In this document: in pieces, positions 17,068 through 26,610 of the stretch | Layout of the letters: each line of letters starts with the position of its first letter | How positions within the stretch are numbered: position 1 is the stretch's first letter | DNA from: VXPQ01 sp965232485 | Lineage (GTDB): Bacteria; Bacteroidota; Rhodothermia; Rhodothermales; VXPQ01 | NCBI GenBank assembly: GCA_965232485.1 | Contig: OZ246975.1 | Location: 1,116,001-1,180,000, forward strand | Direction: 5' to 3' | DNA length: 64,000 nt | Notes under the pieces: model-generated | What the model saw: only the letters and a program-made list of their open reading frames with translations | The model's database searches: none | Told to the model about the DNA's origin: nothing | Made by a program: the position numbers and the translations under genes

Positions 17068-18420
17068 TTACGACCCGACGTAGAAGGGAATATTGGCGTG
17101 GGCCGCGTTACCCGCGCCGTCGTACACATACACGAAGAGGCGGTACGCGCCTTCCTCCGCGGGCGCCGTCAGCGTGACCTCCGGGGCATCCATGCGATCC
17201 AGCGCGTTCTCTATGCGTTCAGGAACCTCTTCGTCATCGCCTCCCGTACTTTGCACCGTGCTCTCGCGGCGCAATTCCCATTCATAGCGCAGCGCATCGC
17301 CGTCCGGGTCGGTGGACGAAACCAGCGCCGGATAGGACTCCCCGGGACGAAGATAAATGCCTTCACGGGCTTTCTTGCCGTCAAGCAGGGCCTGCTCCAG
17401 ACGAGGGGTCCGGTTTTCCGGCCAGGCCCCGTTCCAGATGTAATGCATCACATCCACCGTCTCCGTTTCTTCCCCGGTGGGCAAGAACATGCCGTACCAG
17501 GTCGGCGTCCGCTCCTGCTTCTGCCCCCACAGAAAGACGTACGACCCCACGCACTGGTCCCGCATCGGTTCGATGACGGTCTGATAGCGCCGCAGGTAAT
17601 CGTCAGCCTTGACGGAACTATTGTTTTCCAGCGGCGCGCCCCAGGGAGTGGAAGGCACCTCCCAGTGCCCGGTAGCGCCCCATTCCGTGACCATGAACGG
17701 TCCGTCCCATCCCACTTCTTCGATGTACCGGGGCAGATTTTCGATATCCGCGTACATCTGAATGCTGATCAGGTCCAGATCAGGCGCCCGCGTCTTTATA
17801 TCGTCGGCCAGTTCCTTCCATATCCCGGCCAGCATGGTGGTGGTCAGGTGGTTGGGGTCGATCTCGTGAATCATTTCCGAAATTTCGTTGACGGCGTCCC
17901 ACACGCGAGGATTGGTTGCGCCGAGGTTTAACTCGTTGCCAATGCCCCAGATGATTAGCGCCGGATGATCCTTGTACTGCATCACTTCGGCCCGAACCCG
18001 TTCGAGTTGCTCCGCCACCGCCTCTTCGTCGTCGTAATCGAATCCGAAAAAGCCTCGTCCCTGGCCTTCGCGCTCCCGGGCGATCTCCAGCCCCATCGTA
18101 ACCGCCAGCCCCGCTTCCTGGGCGCGACGCAACACCTCTTCTCCCGTATCGCGTCCGTTGTCCGTACGCCACGTTCGGAACGAATTGGCCCCGTGCTGCG
18201 CCAATCGCGCTATATCGCCGAATTCGAGGCCTGCGCCATGGATGTAGAAAGGCTCCCCGCCCCGAAACAATTCATAGCGGCCGTCCACCTGCCGCAATTC
18301 CACCCGGACCGGCTCGTCGGCAGGGGTTTCCGAAGGAGGCGTTTGCGCGCCGGACTGGCGCCCTGAAAAAACAACTACGGCCAGGAGCAGGCCCACAAGA
18401 AAGCGATACGAACAGTTCAT
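17068..18420 (-). CDS. Secreted glycoside hydrolase, clan GH-A TIM barrel (GH2/GH5-like)
   Basis: This is a 450-residue protein with a signal peptide (MNCSYRFLVGLLLAVVVFSG, cleavage near GAQ). The barrel runs from about 50 to 370: LFRGGEPFYIHGAGLEF at the first strand, the acid/base motif WGIGNEL (E163) and the nucleophile motif MVTEWGATGH (E246), the pattern of retaining clan-A enzymes. A C-terminal Ig-like domain (about 385-450: DPDGDALRYEWELR ... YRLFVYVYDGAGNAA) completes it. The ATG at 18420 was chosen because the signal peptide begins there. Acts in the periplasm or outside; substrate unknown. Confidence 0.85.
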   Translation of the reverse strand: MNCSYRFLVGLLLAVVVFSGRQSGAQTPPSETPADEPVRVELRQVDGRYELFRGGEPFYIHGAGLEFGDIARLAQHGANSFRTWRTDNGRDTGEEVLRRAQEAGLAVTMGLEIAREREGQGRGFFGFDYDDEEAVAEQLERVRAEVMQYKDHPALIIWGIGNELNLGATNPRVWDAVNEISEMIHEIDPNHLTTTMLAGIWKELADDIKTRAPDLDLISIQMYADIENLPRYIEEVGWDGPFMVTEWGATGHWEVPSTPWGAPLENNSSVKADDYLRRYQTVIEPMRDQCVGSYVFLWGQKQERTPTWYGMFLPTGEETETVDVMHYIWNGAWPENRTPRLEQALLDGKKAREGIYLRPGESYPALVSSTDPDGDALRYEWELRRESTVQSTGGDDEEVPERIENALDRMDAPEVTLTAPAEEGAYRLFVYVYDGAGNAAHANIPFYVGS

Positions 18421-18506
18421 GATATTTCGCGCGTTTTTCTGAAGACGTTGGGCGGGAGATGCGAGCAGGCGGCGGCGCAGGAACAACGCCTCCGCCGCAA
18501 AGCCGA

Positions 18507-20063
18507 TTATTTCACGAGCGTTTGTTCCAGTTCCTCCAGCGATTTTCCTTTCGTTTCCGGCAACACAGCCATGACGAACACGAATCCGACGGCGGCGAAA
18601 ATGCCATAAATCAGAAACGTCGGAGCGCTGCCGATCTGATCCAGTTCCCACGGGAAGGCCAATTGCACCAGAAAACTCACGCCGGAATTGATGAGGCCCA
18701 CGAAGGAAATAGCCAGTCCGCGAATGCGGTTGGGAAACAGTTCGGAAAACAGCACCCACATCACCGGCCCGATAGACACGGCGAAAAAGGCGACGAACCC
18801 GAGGATGCCCGCCAGAATCAGGCCGGGGCGTATATCGATGGCTGCCGTGACCAGCGTGCTTTCGTGCTCTTTCGCTGCTTCCTCCCCAAGCGCATCGGCA
18901 AGCGCCGCATTGAAGGCTACGTCGGAGCTATACGTTCGGCCCGCCATGGATTCGATCGCCTCGACCGGAACATCCTCCGGAAGCGACGCGATCGCACCCG
19001 GAGCCAGCGTATACTCCGCCTGGAAAAAACCGAACGCCAACACCAGCAGGGAAACCGTCATCCCACCCAATCCGACGACAAGCAGCAATTTCCGTCCAAG
19101 GAAGTCGATGAGCATCATGGCGAGCACGGTGAACACCAGATTGGTCAAGCCCACCAGAATGGCCTGCACGAACGCCGCGTTCGTACCGATGCCGGACTGC
19201 TCGAAAATCATCGGAGCATAGAAAAACACCGCATTGATGCCGGTGATCTGCTGAATGACGGCCACGACCACGCCGATGAGCAGCACCAGGCGCAGGGCCG
19301 GCGCAAACAACTCGGCGAGAGGCACTTTCTCCTTTTTCTCGTCGCGGGCGATGCTGTCTTTGACGGCGGCGATCTCCTTAGCCGCATTTTGCTCCCCGCT
19401 AACGCGCGCCATAATGGGCAGGGCGTCCGCCTCCCGCCCCCGCATGATCAGCCAGCGCGGGCTTTCCGGCACCAGAAAGAGGCACGAGAAATAGAGCACA
19501 GCGGGGAAGGTCTCCAGGCCCAGCATCCAGCGCCAGTTCCAGGGATCGAGCCGCAGCGCTTCGACCCACGCCATGTCCAGTTCTCCCAGTTTCAGTATGA
19601 GGTAATTCGTAAAGAACGCCACCGAAATACCGATCACGATGTTCAACTGATTGAACGACACCATCCGCCCCCGTATGTCCGGCGGCGAAATCTCCGCGAT
19701 ATACATCGGCGGGATAAGCAGCGAGGCGCCAACCCCGAACCCCCCGATCATGCGGGCCGCCACCAGGAACCAGAACGAAGGGGCCAGCGCAGAGGCGACC
19801 GCCGAAATAGCGTACAGGGTGGCGGCAAAGAAAAGCACGCGCCGTCGTCCGAAAGCGTCGCTGAGCGGCCCCGCCGCCATCATAGCCAGCGTGGCCGTAA
19901 GCGTCAGCGAACTGACGGCCCACCCCAACTCCAGGCTGGTCAATTCGAACTGTCGCTCAATGAATCCGACCACGCCGGAAATCACGGACGCGTCGAAGCC
20001 CATCAGAAAGCCTCCGAGGGCCACGACCAGGGCAGTGCGGGTTATGTAGCTACGTTCGGGCAC
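18507..20063 (-). CDS. MFS sugar porter family transporter
   Basis: This is a 518-residue protein with 12 predicted membrane helices. Sugar-porter signatures: GFDASVISG in TM1, LSDAFGRRRV after TM2, RMIGGFGVGASLLIPPMYIAEISP, PESPRWLIMRGREADA between the halves, QQITGINAVFFYAP in TM7, and PETKGKSLEELE at the C-terminus. It has an enlarged extracytoplasmic loop (about 350-410) between TM9 and TM10, as in the Bacteroidota xylose/hexose porters. It is the first gene of the carbohydrate cluster and probably imports the sugar released by the downstream enzymes (symport with H+ is usual for the family). Confidence 0.9.
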   Translation of the reverse strand: MPERSYITRTALVVALGGFLMGFDASVISGVVGFIERQFELTSLELGWAVSSLTLTATLAMMAAGPLSDAFGRRRVLFFAATLYAISAVASALAPSFWFLVAARMIGGFGVGASLLIPPMYIAEISPPDIRGRMVSFNQLNIVIGISVAFFTNYLILKLGELDMAWVEALRLDPWNWRWMLGLETFPAVLYFSCLFLVPESPRWLIMRGREADALPIMARVSGEQNAAKEIAAVKDSIARDEKKEKVPLAELFAPALRLVLLIGVVVAVIQQITGINAVFFYAPMIFEQSGIGTNAAFVQAILVGLTNLVFTVLAMMLIDFLGRKLLLVVGLGGMTVSLLVLAFGFFQAEYTLAPGAIASLPEDVPVEAIESMAGRTYSSDVAFNAALADALGEEAAKEHESTLVTAAIDIRPGLILAGILGFVAFFAVSIGPVMWVLFSELFPNRIRGLAISFVGLINSGVSFLVQLAFPWELDQIGSAPTFLIYGIFAAVGFVFVMAVLPETKGKSLEELEQTLVK

Positions 20064-20184
20064 AGCGTATGCACGGAATATTCAGGGCGATGTTTGGGCC
20101 TGTAACATATCCCCCTTTCCGAAGGTATGCAAATTTCCTCGCAGATACCCCGAAATACGCCGCAATCCTCCCAAGAAGCGGGGA

Positions 20185-22857
20185 TTAACCAAGGTTTTCG
20201 AGGTTCTTGCGCAGCCGGGCGACGTCCGCGGCGGCGTCCCGCTCCTTCTGGCGCTCCCGTTCGACCACGTCGGGGCGCGCCCGGGCCACGAATTGCTCAT
20301 TCGCCAACTTGCGACGGACGCTTTCAAGAAAACGTCCTTTTTGCGCGACTTCCTTCTGCAGGCGTTCGCGTTCCACCTCAAGATCAATGATCCCCGCCAG
20401 CGGGACGAACACTTCGCACGGCCCGGCGACATGCGAAGCCGCCCCGGCGGGCCGCGACAGATCGCTCCCCACCGTCAAAGTCCGGACGCGGGCCAATTTC
20501 CGAAAATACCTGGCGTGCGCCGTCAGGGCCGTCTCCAGGTCCGCCGCGTCGGGCGAAACCTGCGCCACCGCCTCGATCTCCGCGCCGGGAGCCACCCCGT
20601 ACTCGCTTCGGATGTTGCGAATACCCGATACGATGTCCTGGATACGGTCGAAATCCGCCGCGCGGTCCGCATCCATGCACGAAACGTCCTGCACGGGCCA
20701 AGGGGCGGTCATACAGCAGGCGCCCTCTTCGCGGGGTTGCAGCTGCGCCCACAATTCCTCGGTGACGAACGGCATGAACGGATGCAGCAACCGGAGCATT
20801 GCATCGTAAAGTTCGATGGCAAGCGCCAGCGTTTCGTCGTCCGGCTCGGCGTCCGGCGCCGGTTTGATCAGTTCGAGATACCAGTCGCAGTAATCCTTCC
20901 GGAACAAATCGTATATCCGGGCCAACGCCTCGTTCAGACGATAACGCGACAGCGCCTCGTCCACCTTGCCGATCGCGACGTGCAAACGGTGCGTCATCCA
21001 CTGCTCCGCCAGTTCCAGTTCCCCGAACGAACGCGCCCGCCGATACGTTTTCCCTGGCTCCAGGAAACGTCCGAACACCCGGAACGCATTCCATATCTTG
21101 TTCGCAAAATTGCGGCCCATCTCGAATTTCGTCGGATCAAGCCGGATATCCTGCCCCTGCGCGCACAAAATCACCAGAGAAAACCGGACCGCATCGGCGC
21201 CGTACCGATCGATCATGTCCAGCGGATCAATGCCGTTGCCGAGACTCTTCGACATCCAGCGGCCCTGCTTGTCCTTGATCATCCCCGTAATGAAGATGTC
21301 CCGGTAAGGCGGCTCGCCCATGAAACGGCATCCCGCCATGATCATCCGGGCGATCCAGAAGAAGAGAATGTCGTAGCCGGATACGAGCGCCTGCGTGGGA
21401 TAGAAATACGCCAGGTCCTCCGTCTTTTGCGGCCATCCCAGCGTGGCGAACGGCCACAACCACGACGAAAACCAGGTGTCAAGCACATCCTCGTCCTGCA
21501 CCATGCCGGGGCCGGGCCGATCCACCGACACGACATACCCTCGCCGCTCGTCGATCCGGCCATCCTCGTCCGCATGGTACCAGACCGGGATGCGGTGTCC
21601 CCACCAGAGTTGCCGGGAGATTGTCCAGTCCCGGATGTTTTCCATCCACCGAAAATATTCGTTCTCCCAGCGCTTCGGGTGAAAAACGACCTTACCCGCG
21701 CGCACCGCCTCAATCGCTGGTTCGGCCAGCGGCGTCATTTTCACGAACCATTGCCGGGAAACAAGCGGCTCGATGACAGCCCCCGACCGGCTCGACACAG
21801 GAATCGCGCCTTTCATAGGCTCTGTCCGGGCAAGCAACCCGGCCTGGTCCAGGTCGGCCACAATGCGGTCGCGGGCGACAAAGCGATCCAGCCCCTCGTA
21901 CGGCCCGCACGCCTCGTTCAACGCGCCGTCGGGCCGAATCACATTAAGGACCTCAAGGCCGCGCCGCCGCCCGATCTCGAAATCATTCCGGTCATGGCCC
22001 GGCGTAACCTTCAACGCCCCGGCCCCGAAATCCATCTTGACATACTCGTCCGCAATCACGGGAATTTTCCGGTCCGTCAGGGGAAGCGCCACCTTTTTCC
22101 CCACCAGGTCCGCATAGCGCGGGTCCTCGGGATGGACGGCCACCGCCGTATCGCCCAGCATCGTTTCCGGGCGGGTCGTGGCGACCGTAATCGCGCCGTC
22201 GCCGTCCGTCAGCGGATACTCGATATACCACAAAAAGCCCTCCCGCTCCACGTTGTCCACCTCCTCGTCGGACAGGGCAGTCCGGTTTTCCGGGTCCCAG
22301 TTGACCAGATAATCTCCCCGATAGACCAGCCCTTCTTCATACAAACGCACGAACACTTCCTGCACCGCCCTCGTGAAGCCTTCGTCCATGGTGAACCGTT
22401 CCCGGCTCCAGTCGCACGAGTCTCCCAAGCGGCGTTTCTGCTCCAGAATCTTGCCGCCGTATTCGTGTTTCCATGCCCAGACCCGCTCGACGAAACGTTC
22501 GCGGCCCAGGTCGTGGCGGGTTCTTCCCTCTCGGGCCAATTCCTTCTCCACAACGTTTTGCGTGGCAATGCCGGCATGATCGACGCCCGGCACCCAAAGC
22601 GCCTCGTAGCCCTGCATGCGCCGGAGACGCGTCACCGCGTCCTGAATGGTATCCTGCAACGCATGTCCCATGTGCAAGGCGCCGGTCACATTAGGCGGCG
22701 GCATCACGATGACATGGGGCGGCTTGCCGGACCCCGGCTGCGCGCGGAAAAGGTCGCGCCCGGTCCACCAGGCATACCATTTGGCTTCTATTTCGGCGGG
22801 GCGATACGCCGTACTGCTCTGCGCTTGCTCCTTGCGGGACGTTTCCTTCGCAGACAT
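20185..22857 (-). CDS. valS: Valyl-tRNA synthetase
   Basis: This is an 890-residue class I synthetase charging tRNA-Val. PPPNVTGALHMGHAL carries the HIGH box (HMGH, 62-65); WVPGVDHAGIATQ, the editing domain (about 200-410), GRWMSKSLGNGIDP (KMSKS loop) and the WMTHRLH anticodon-binding region follow. The last 65 residues form the arginine-rich coiled coil typical of ValRS (LEVERERLQKEVAQKGRFLES). Complete and of normal length. A 255-bp MITE lies about 90 bases upstream of the start and may alter its promoter. Confidence 0.97.
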   Translation of the reverse strand: MSAKETSRKEQAQSSTAYRPAEIEAKWYAWWTGRDLFRAQPGSGKPPHVIVMPPPNVTGALHMGHALQDTIQDAVTRLRRMQGYEALWVPGVDHAGIATQNVVEKELAREGRTRHDLGRERFVERVWAWKHEYGGKILEQKRRLGDSCDWSRERFTMDEGFTRAVQEVFVRLYEEGLVYRGDYLVNWDPENRTALSDEEVDNVEREGFLWYIEYPLTDGDGAITVATTRPETMLGDTAVAVHPEDPRYADLVGKKVALPLTDRKIPVIADEYVKMDFGAGALKVTPGHDRNDFEIGRRRGLEVLNVIRPDGALNEACGPYEGLDRFVARDRIVADLDQAGLLARTEPMKGAIPVSSRSGAVIEPLVSRQWFVKMTPLAEPAIEAVRAGKVVFHPKRWENEYFRWMENIRDWTISRQLWWGHRIPVWYHADEDGRIDERRGYVVSVDRPGPGMVQDEDVLDTWFSSWLWPFATLGWPQKTEDLAYFYPTQALVSGYDILFFWIARMIMAGCRFMGEPPYRDIFITGMIKDKQGRWMSKSLGNGIDPLDMIDRYGADAVRFSLVILCAQGQDIRLDPTKFEMGRNFANKIWNAFRVFGRFLEPGKTYRRARSFGELELAEQWMTHRLHVAIGKVDEALSRYRLNEALARIYDLFRKDYCDWYLELIKPAPDAEPDDETLALAIELYDAMLRLLHPFMPFVTEELWAQLQPREEGACCMTAPWPVQDVSCMDADRAADFDRIQDIVSGIRNIRSEYGVAPGAEIEAVAQVSPDAADLETALTAHARYFRKLARVRTLTVGSDLSRPAGAASHVAGPCEVFVPLAGIIDLEVERERLQKEVAQKGRFLESVRRKLANEQFVARARPDVVERERQKERDAAADVARLRKNLENLG

Positions 22858-22949
22858 GGGTTTTCAGACAGATAAAAATGCCGGGTACAAAAGATTCAGG
22901 CTGTATCGAATGCTTCGCGCGGCTATCGAAATATCCTGTAATAAATATA

Positions 22950-23204
22950 GGAAGCTCTGATTAAGTCCACAAAGATTCAGAGGCTGACAGGCGTGCGCTG
23001 GCAAGGAATGACGAAGAAGCGTGGCAGGCCCCACGTAATGAGGAATGACACAGCCAGCGCGCGCCTGTCAGCCTCCCGAAGGGCGCTTCACGACCGCGAC
23101 AACCCGAATCCGCCGTGTTTTTCGCTGATTTCAATAACGCCGTCATGTCGTTTTTTACGCGTGAAGGCGAAGCGCTGATCAAAGTGGAGTTAATCAGAGC
23201 TTCC
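22950..23204. mobile_element. MITE copy 1 (255 bp)
   Basis: Non-coding element with perfect 15-bp terminal inverted repeats, GGAAGCTCTGATTAA (22950-22964) and TTAATCAGAGCTTCC (23190-23204), flanked on both sides by TATA. An internal inverted repeat (22981-23002 with 23053-23074, one mismatch in 22) can form a long stem. About 95% identical over its full length to the copy at 28841-29095. It fills the valS/aroC intergenic region (22858-23227), where nothing else is seen. No transposase in the window; ends of this kind suggest mobilisation in trans. Confidence 0.9.
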
Positions 23205-23227
23205 TATACGTGCTTTTCCGGTCGGCC

Positions 23228-24427
23228 TCAGGACCTTGCGCGATTCGATCCGGCGACTTCGGCCTCATAGCGGGTCCGAATCTCCGACAGGCTGTCTCCG
23301 CCGAATTTTTCCAGAAATGCATTGGCGACCGCCAGCGCCACCGCGGCCTCCGCAACGGTGGAGGCCGCCGGCACGGACGTTACGTCGCTGCGCTCGTACC
23401 GGGTCGGCTGCGCTTTCCCGGAGGCCACATCCACCGTATCGAGCGGCTTGATGAGCGTAGGAATGGGCTTCATGTAGCCGCGCACCACGATGGGCATGCC
23501 GTTCGACATGCCGCCTTCCACGCCGCCCGCATGGTTGGTGCGCCGGGAATAACCCTCCCCGTCGCTGACGACAGGATCGTGCACCCGCGATCCCGGACGC
23601 GCCGAAGCCGCCACCCCATCGCCAATCTCAACTGCTTTCTGCCCCTGAATGGACAGGATGGCCTGCGCCAGGCGCCCGTCGAGCCGCCGGTCCCAGTGCA
23701 CATACGAACCGAGCCCCGGAGGAACGCCCGATACGATCACTTCATACGCGCCGCCCAGCGAATCGCCCTGCCGCTTCGTCGCATCGATATGCCCGATGCA
23801 CTGGCGGGTACGCTCCGCGTCCAGCATGCGCACTTCGCTGGCGTCGGCGGCCTCGCTCACCTGCTCCGCGCCCTCGGCGAGGAGCTCCGCCGCCCGGTCC
23901 GACCCGTATTCCTGCTGACCCACTTCGCCGATCCGCAGCACATGGCTGCCCACCTGAATCCCGAACTGGGCCAGAAATTGCCGCGCAAGGGTGCAGCACG
24001 CCACCCGCATGGCCGTCTCGCGCGCGCTGGCCCGGTCGATGACCGGTCGAATGTCGTCGAAACCGTACTTCTGCAAGCCGGCCAGGTCTGCATGGCCCGG
24101 CCTCGGCAACGTCACCTTCTCCACTCCTTCTCCCGCGCCGGTCAAGGCCATCACCTCGGGCCATCCGGACCGATCCTTCGTATAGGCCGCATTGTCGAGG
24201 CGCAATCCGACGGGGCTTCCCATCGTTCTGGAAAAGCGCACCCCGGAATAGATATGTATCCGGTCCCGTTCGAATTTCGACCGGCCTCCTCGTCCGTAGC
24301 CCTGCCAGCGCCGGGCCAGTTGGCGGTCAATATCGTCGGACGAAAGCGGCACGCCCGCCGGCATCCCTTCGACGATCCCTACCAGCGCCTCCCCGTGCGA
24401 TTCGCCCGCAGTCAGATACCGTATCAT
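23228..24427 (-). CDS. aroC: Chorismate synthase
   Basis: This is a 399-residue enzyme converting 5-enolpyruvylshikimate-3-phosphate to chorismate using reduced FMN. Motifs: MIRYLTAGESHGEALVGIVEG at the N-terminus, RRWQGYGRGGRSKFERD, the GSPVGLRLDN stretch, LPRPGHADLAG, DIRPVIDRASARETAMRVA, SRRTNHAGGVEGGMSNGMPI and RSDVTSVPAASTVAEA. The ATG at 24427 gives the universal MIR(Y/F)LTAGESHG start. No other aro gene is adjacent. Confidence 0.97.
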   Translation of the reverse strand: MIRYLTAGESHGEALVGIVEGMPAGVPLSSDDIDRQLARRWQGYGRGGRSKFERDRIHIYSGVRFSRTMGSPVGLRLDNAAYTKDRSGWPEVMALTGAGEGVEKVTLPRPGHADLAGLQKYGFDDIRPVIDRASARETAMRVACCTLARQFLAQFGIQVGSHVLRIGEVGQQEYGSDRAAELLAEGAEQVSEAADASEVRMLDAERTRQCIGHIDATKRQGDSLGGAYEVIVSGVPPGLGSYVHWDRRLDGRLAQAILSIQGQKAVEIGDGVAASARPGSRVHDPVVSDGEGYSRRTNHAGGVEGGMSNGMPIVVRGYMKPIPTLIKPLDTVDVASGKAQPTRYERSDVTSVPAASTVAEAAVALAVANAFLEKFGGDSLSEIRTRYEAEVAGSNRARS

Positions 24428-24483
24428 AATTATCGAGGGATTTCTGTGAAATACAGAGAGAGGCGGGCTTAATCAGCGCATCC

Positions 24484-25707
24484 TTAAAATGCGACGCTGT
24501 CGTCGCGGGACCGTAACGCCACGGGCAGGTCGCGAACCTCGCCGTCCCGCCACACTTGCACGACCAGTTCGTCCCCCGGGCGGCGACGCGCAATCACGCT
24601 CTGCAATTCGTTGGCGGCGTTCACAATGCGCTCGTCCACCGACAGGATAACATCCTCGCTGCGTATGCCCGCCAGGGACGCCGCGCCATTGTACGCAATC
24701 CCGGCGATATATACGCCGCGAATCCGATCCATGCCGAGACGCTGCGCCAGCGCCGCATCCACCGTTTGAATGCGAACGCCCAGATAGCCTCGCTGCACCG
24801 CGCCATATTCGATAATATCCCCGGCCACGCGCGTCATGAGGTTGACCGGGACGGCGAAGCCATAGCCCTGGTTCGAACCGGTTTCCGTGGCGATGGCCGT
24901 GGAAATTCCCACCAGTTCGCCGTGCAGATTCACCACGGCGCCGCCCGAATTGCCGGGATTGATGGCGGCGTCGGTCTGAATAAAGTCTTCGATCCCGTAA
25001 TCGTCCTCGATGATATTCACCTGCCGGCCCGTCGCGCTAACGATCCCCGCCGTCACCGTGGACCTGAGCCGAAACGGATTTCCTACCGCAAGCACCCATT
25101 CGCCCGCATGCAGCCCGTCGGAATCGCCCAACAGGATGGCGGGCAGGTTTTCGCCGCCTTCTATGGCCAGCACGGCCAGGTCCGTGGAAGGATCGGCGCC
25201 CACGATCCGCGCGTCGAACGTACGCTTGTCGGAAAGGGTTACGCGAACATGCTCCGCATCCTCCACCACATGATGGTTCGTGACCACATGCCCCTCGGCG
25301 CTGATCAGCACCCCGCTCCCGACGGCTTCCGGCAGCGGATATCTCCATAAAAAGCCCTCCTCGTCCTCGTCGAAATCGTGATACCGATCCCTGCCCGGAG
25401 GCGTCTCCACTTCTATGTACACCACCGAGGGCGTAACTCGGTCGGCCACCTGGCGAAACACCGTGTTCAGGGCCGCAATGTCGGGCAGTCTGTCCAGCGA
25501 ATCCATCATCGGAATGTCCGACAGCTCAGGCGAACGCCCCAGCTGGACAGGCTCCGCCACGCGCACGGACAGAGGAAGAGCCTGTTCGTTTTGTTCCGCG
25601 GTCAAAACCCGTAAAATGGCTACGGCCAACCCGATCAACGCCAGTCCAATGCCGATCAGAACATAGATGCTCGCGCGCAATCGTTGGTCGGATTGTTTGT
25701 CGGTCAT
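24484..25707 (-). CDS. Membrane-anchored HtrA/DegP-like serine protease with PDZ domain
   Basis: This is a 407-residue protein with an N-terminal membrane helix at about 14-34. The trypsin-like domain carries a full triad: H146 in VVTNHHVVEDAE, D176 in DPSTDLAVLAIE and S254 in INPGNSGGAVVN. One C-terminal PDZ domain (about 310-400: GYLGVRIQTVDAALAQRLGMD and SLAGIRSEDVILSVDERIV) makes it DegS/HtrA-like. It probably handles misfolded periplasmic proteins or envelope-stress signalling. An acidic insert DFDEDEEGF precedes the first strand. Confidence 0.93.
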   Translation of the reverse strand: MTDKQSDQRLRASIYVLIGIGLALIGLAVAILRVLTAEQNEQALPLSVRVAEPVQLGRSPELSDIPMMDSLDRLPDIAALNTVFRQVADRVTPSVVYIEVETPPGRDRYHDFDEDEEGFLWRYPLPEAVGSGVLISAEGHVVTNHHVVEDAEHVRVTLSDKRTFDARIVGADPSTDLAVLAIEGGENLPAILLGDSDGLHAGEWVLAVGNPFRLRSTVTAGIVSATGRQVNIIEDDYGIEDFIQTDAAINPGNSGGAVVNLHGELVGISTAIATETGSNQGYGFAVPVNLMTRVAGDIIEYGAVQRGYLGVRIQTVDAALAQRLGMDRIRGVYIAGIAYNGAASLAGIRSEDVILSVDERIVNAANELQSVIARRRPGDELVVQVWRDGEVRDLPVALRSRDDSVAF

Positions 25708-25769
25708 GGCGCAATCGGCGAAGCGGGCCTTGCAAAAGACGCGTGAAAAACCATAGCGGAGCAGGCTCT

Positions 25770-26549
25770 TCAGGAACGGGGCGGCTGCAGAGACAGCCGG
25801 ATTTCTTCAACCGCGTTGCGGGCAAGTTGTGCCAATTCCTTGCGATTCCGCCCTTCGGCAGGTATCGGCTCGCCGAAATGCACCGTGTATTCCAGGCTCC
25901 GCAACCCAGCCAGCGACCATACGTGCGCCCAGAAAGACGTATGCTCCAGCCATACGACGCGGCAGCGCGCGTCGTCGTCGACCGCCTTGCCGTCTACTCG
26001 ATCAATGGACAAGTAGGCAGGCAAAACCATGCCTTCCGCCCGACCGATCACGGCCTCGAACACGCCGGTCTTGAAGGGCCGAACCGGGCGTTCTTCGCTG
26101 GTGCCTCCCTCGGGGAAAACAAGCACGTTCAGCCCGGCCGCCAGCCGTTCGCCCACCCGTTCGACGAAGGAAAACGCCGCCGTTCGACGCTCCCTGTCCA
26201 CAGGAATCATGCCGTGCGAAACAGACACGTTGCCGACGAACGGCCAACGTTGCAGGTCGGCGCGCGCAACCGGCGCCATGGGCGCCGCCGCCGCGAGCGC
26301 CACAGGATCGATCACCCCGAAATGATTCGCCACGACGAGCATGCCCCTCCGTTCCGGGATCGTTCCTTCCGCCCGTATGCGAATGCCCACCTGCTCGCAC
26401 AACCGGGCGCACCCCACATGAAGCTGGAGGGACCTCCGCCGCCATGCCTCCGCCTGTTCCAGACCCGCCGCGTCCCGGTTTGCCCGCAACGCGCTCGAAA
26501 GCATGACCCGGAATATCTTCAGGGCATTCAGAATACGATGCATGCGCAC
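25770..26549 (-). CDS. 1-acyl-sn-glycerol-3-phosphate acyltransferase family protein (PlsC-like)
   Basis: This is a 259-residue LPLAT-domain acyltransferase. The catalytic NHx4D motif is NHFGVID (H76, D81); the substrate motif is FPEGGTSEERPV with ERPVRPFKTG after it; the PVARADLQRWPFVG block lies between. Members transfer a fatty acyl chain to lysophosphatidate in phospholipid synthesis at the inner membrane. The variant NHFGVID and FPEGGTS place it among broader PlsC-like enzymes, so the acceptor could differ. Confidence 0.85.
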   Translation of the reverse strand: MRMHRILNALKIFRVMLSSALRANRDAAGLEQAEAWRRRSLQLHVGCARLCEQVGIRIRAEGTIPERRGMLVVANHFGVIDPVALAAAAPMAPVARADLQRWPFVGNVSVSHGMIPVDRERRTAAFSFVERVGERLAAGLNVLVFPEGGTSEERPVRPFKTGVFEAVIGRAEGMVLPAYLSIDRVDGKAVDDDARCRVVWLEHTSFWAHVWSLAGLRSLEYTVHFGEPIPAEGRNRKELAQLARNAVEEIRLSLQPPRS

Positions 26550-26610
26550 AGAGAAAAGAGAAGAACGAGGGGGAAAGGCGCTCTGGAAACAGGCGAGGAA
26601 CGGGGATTTC

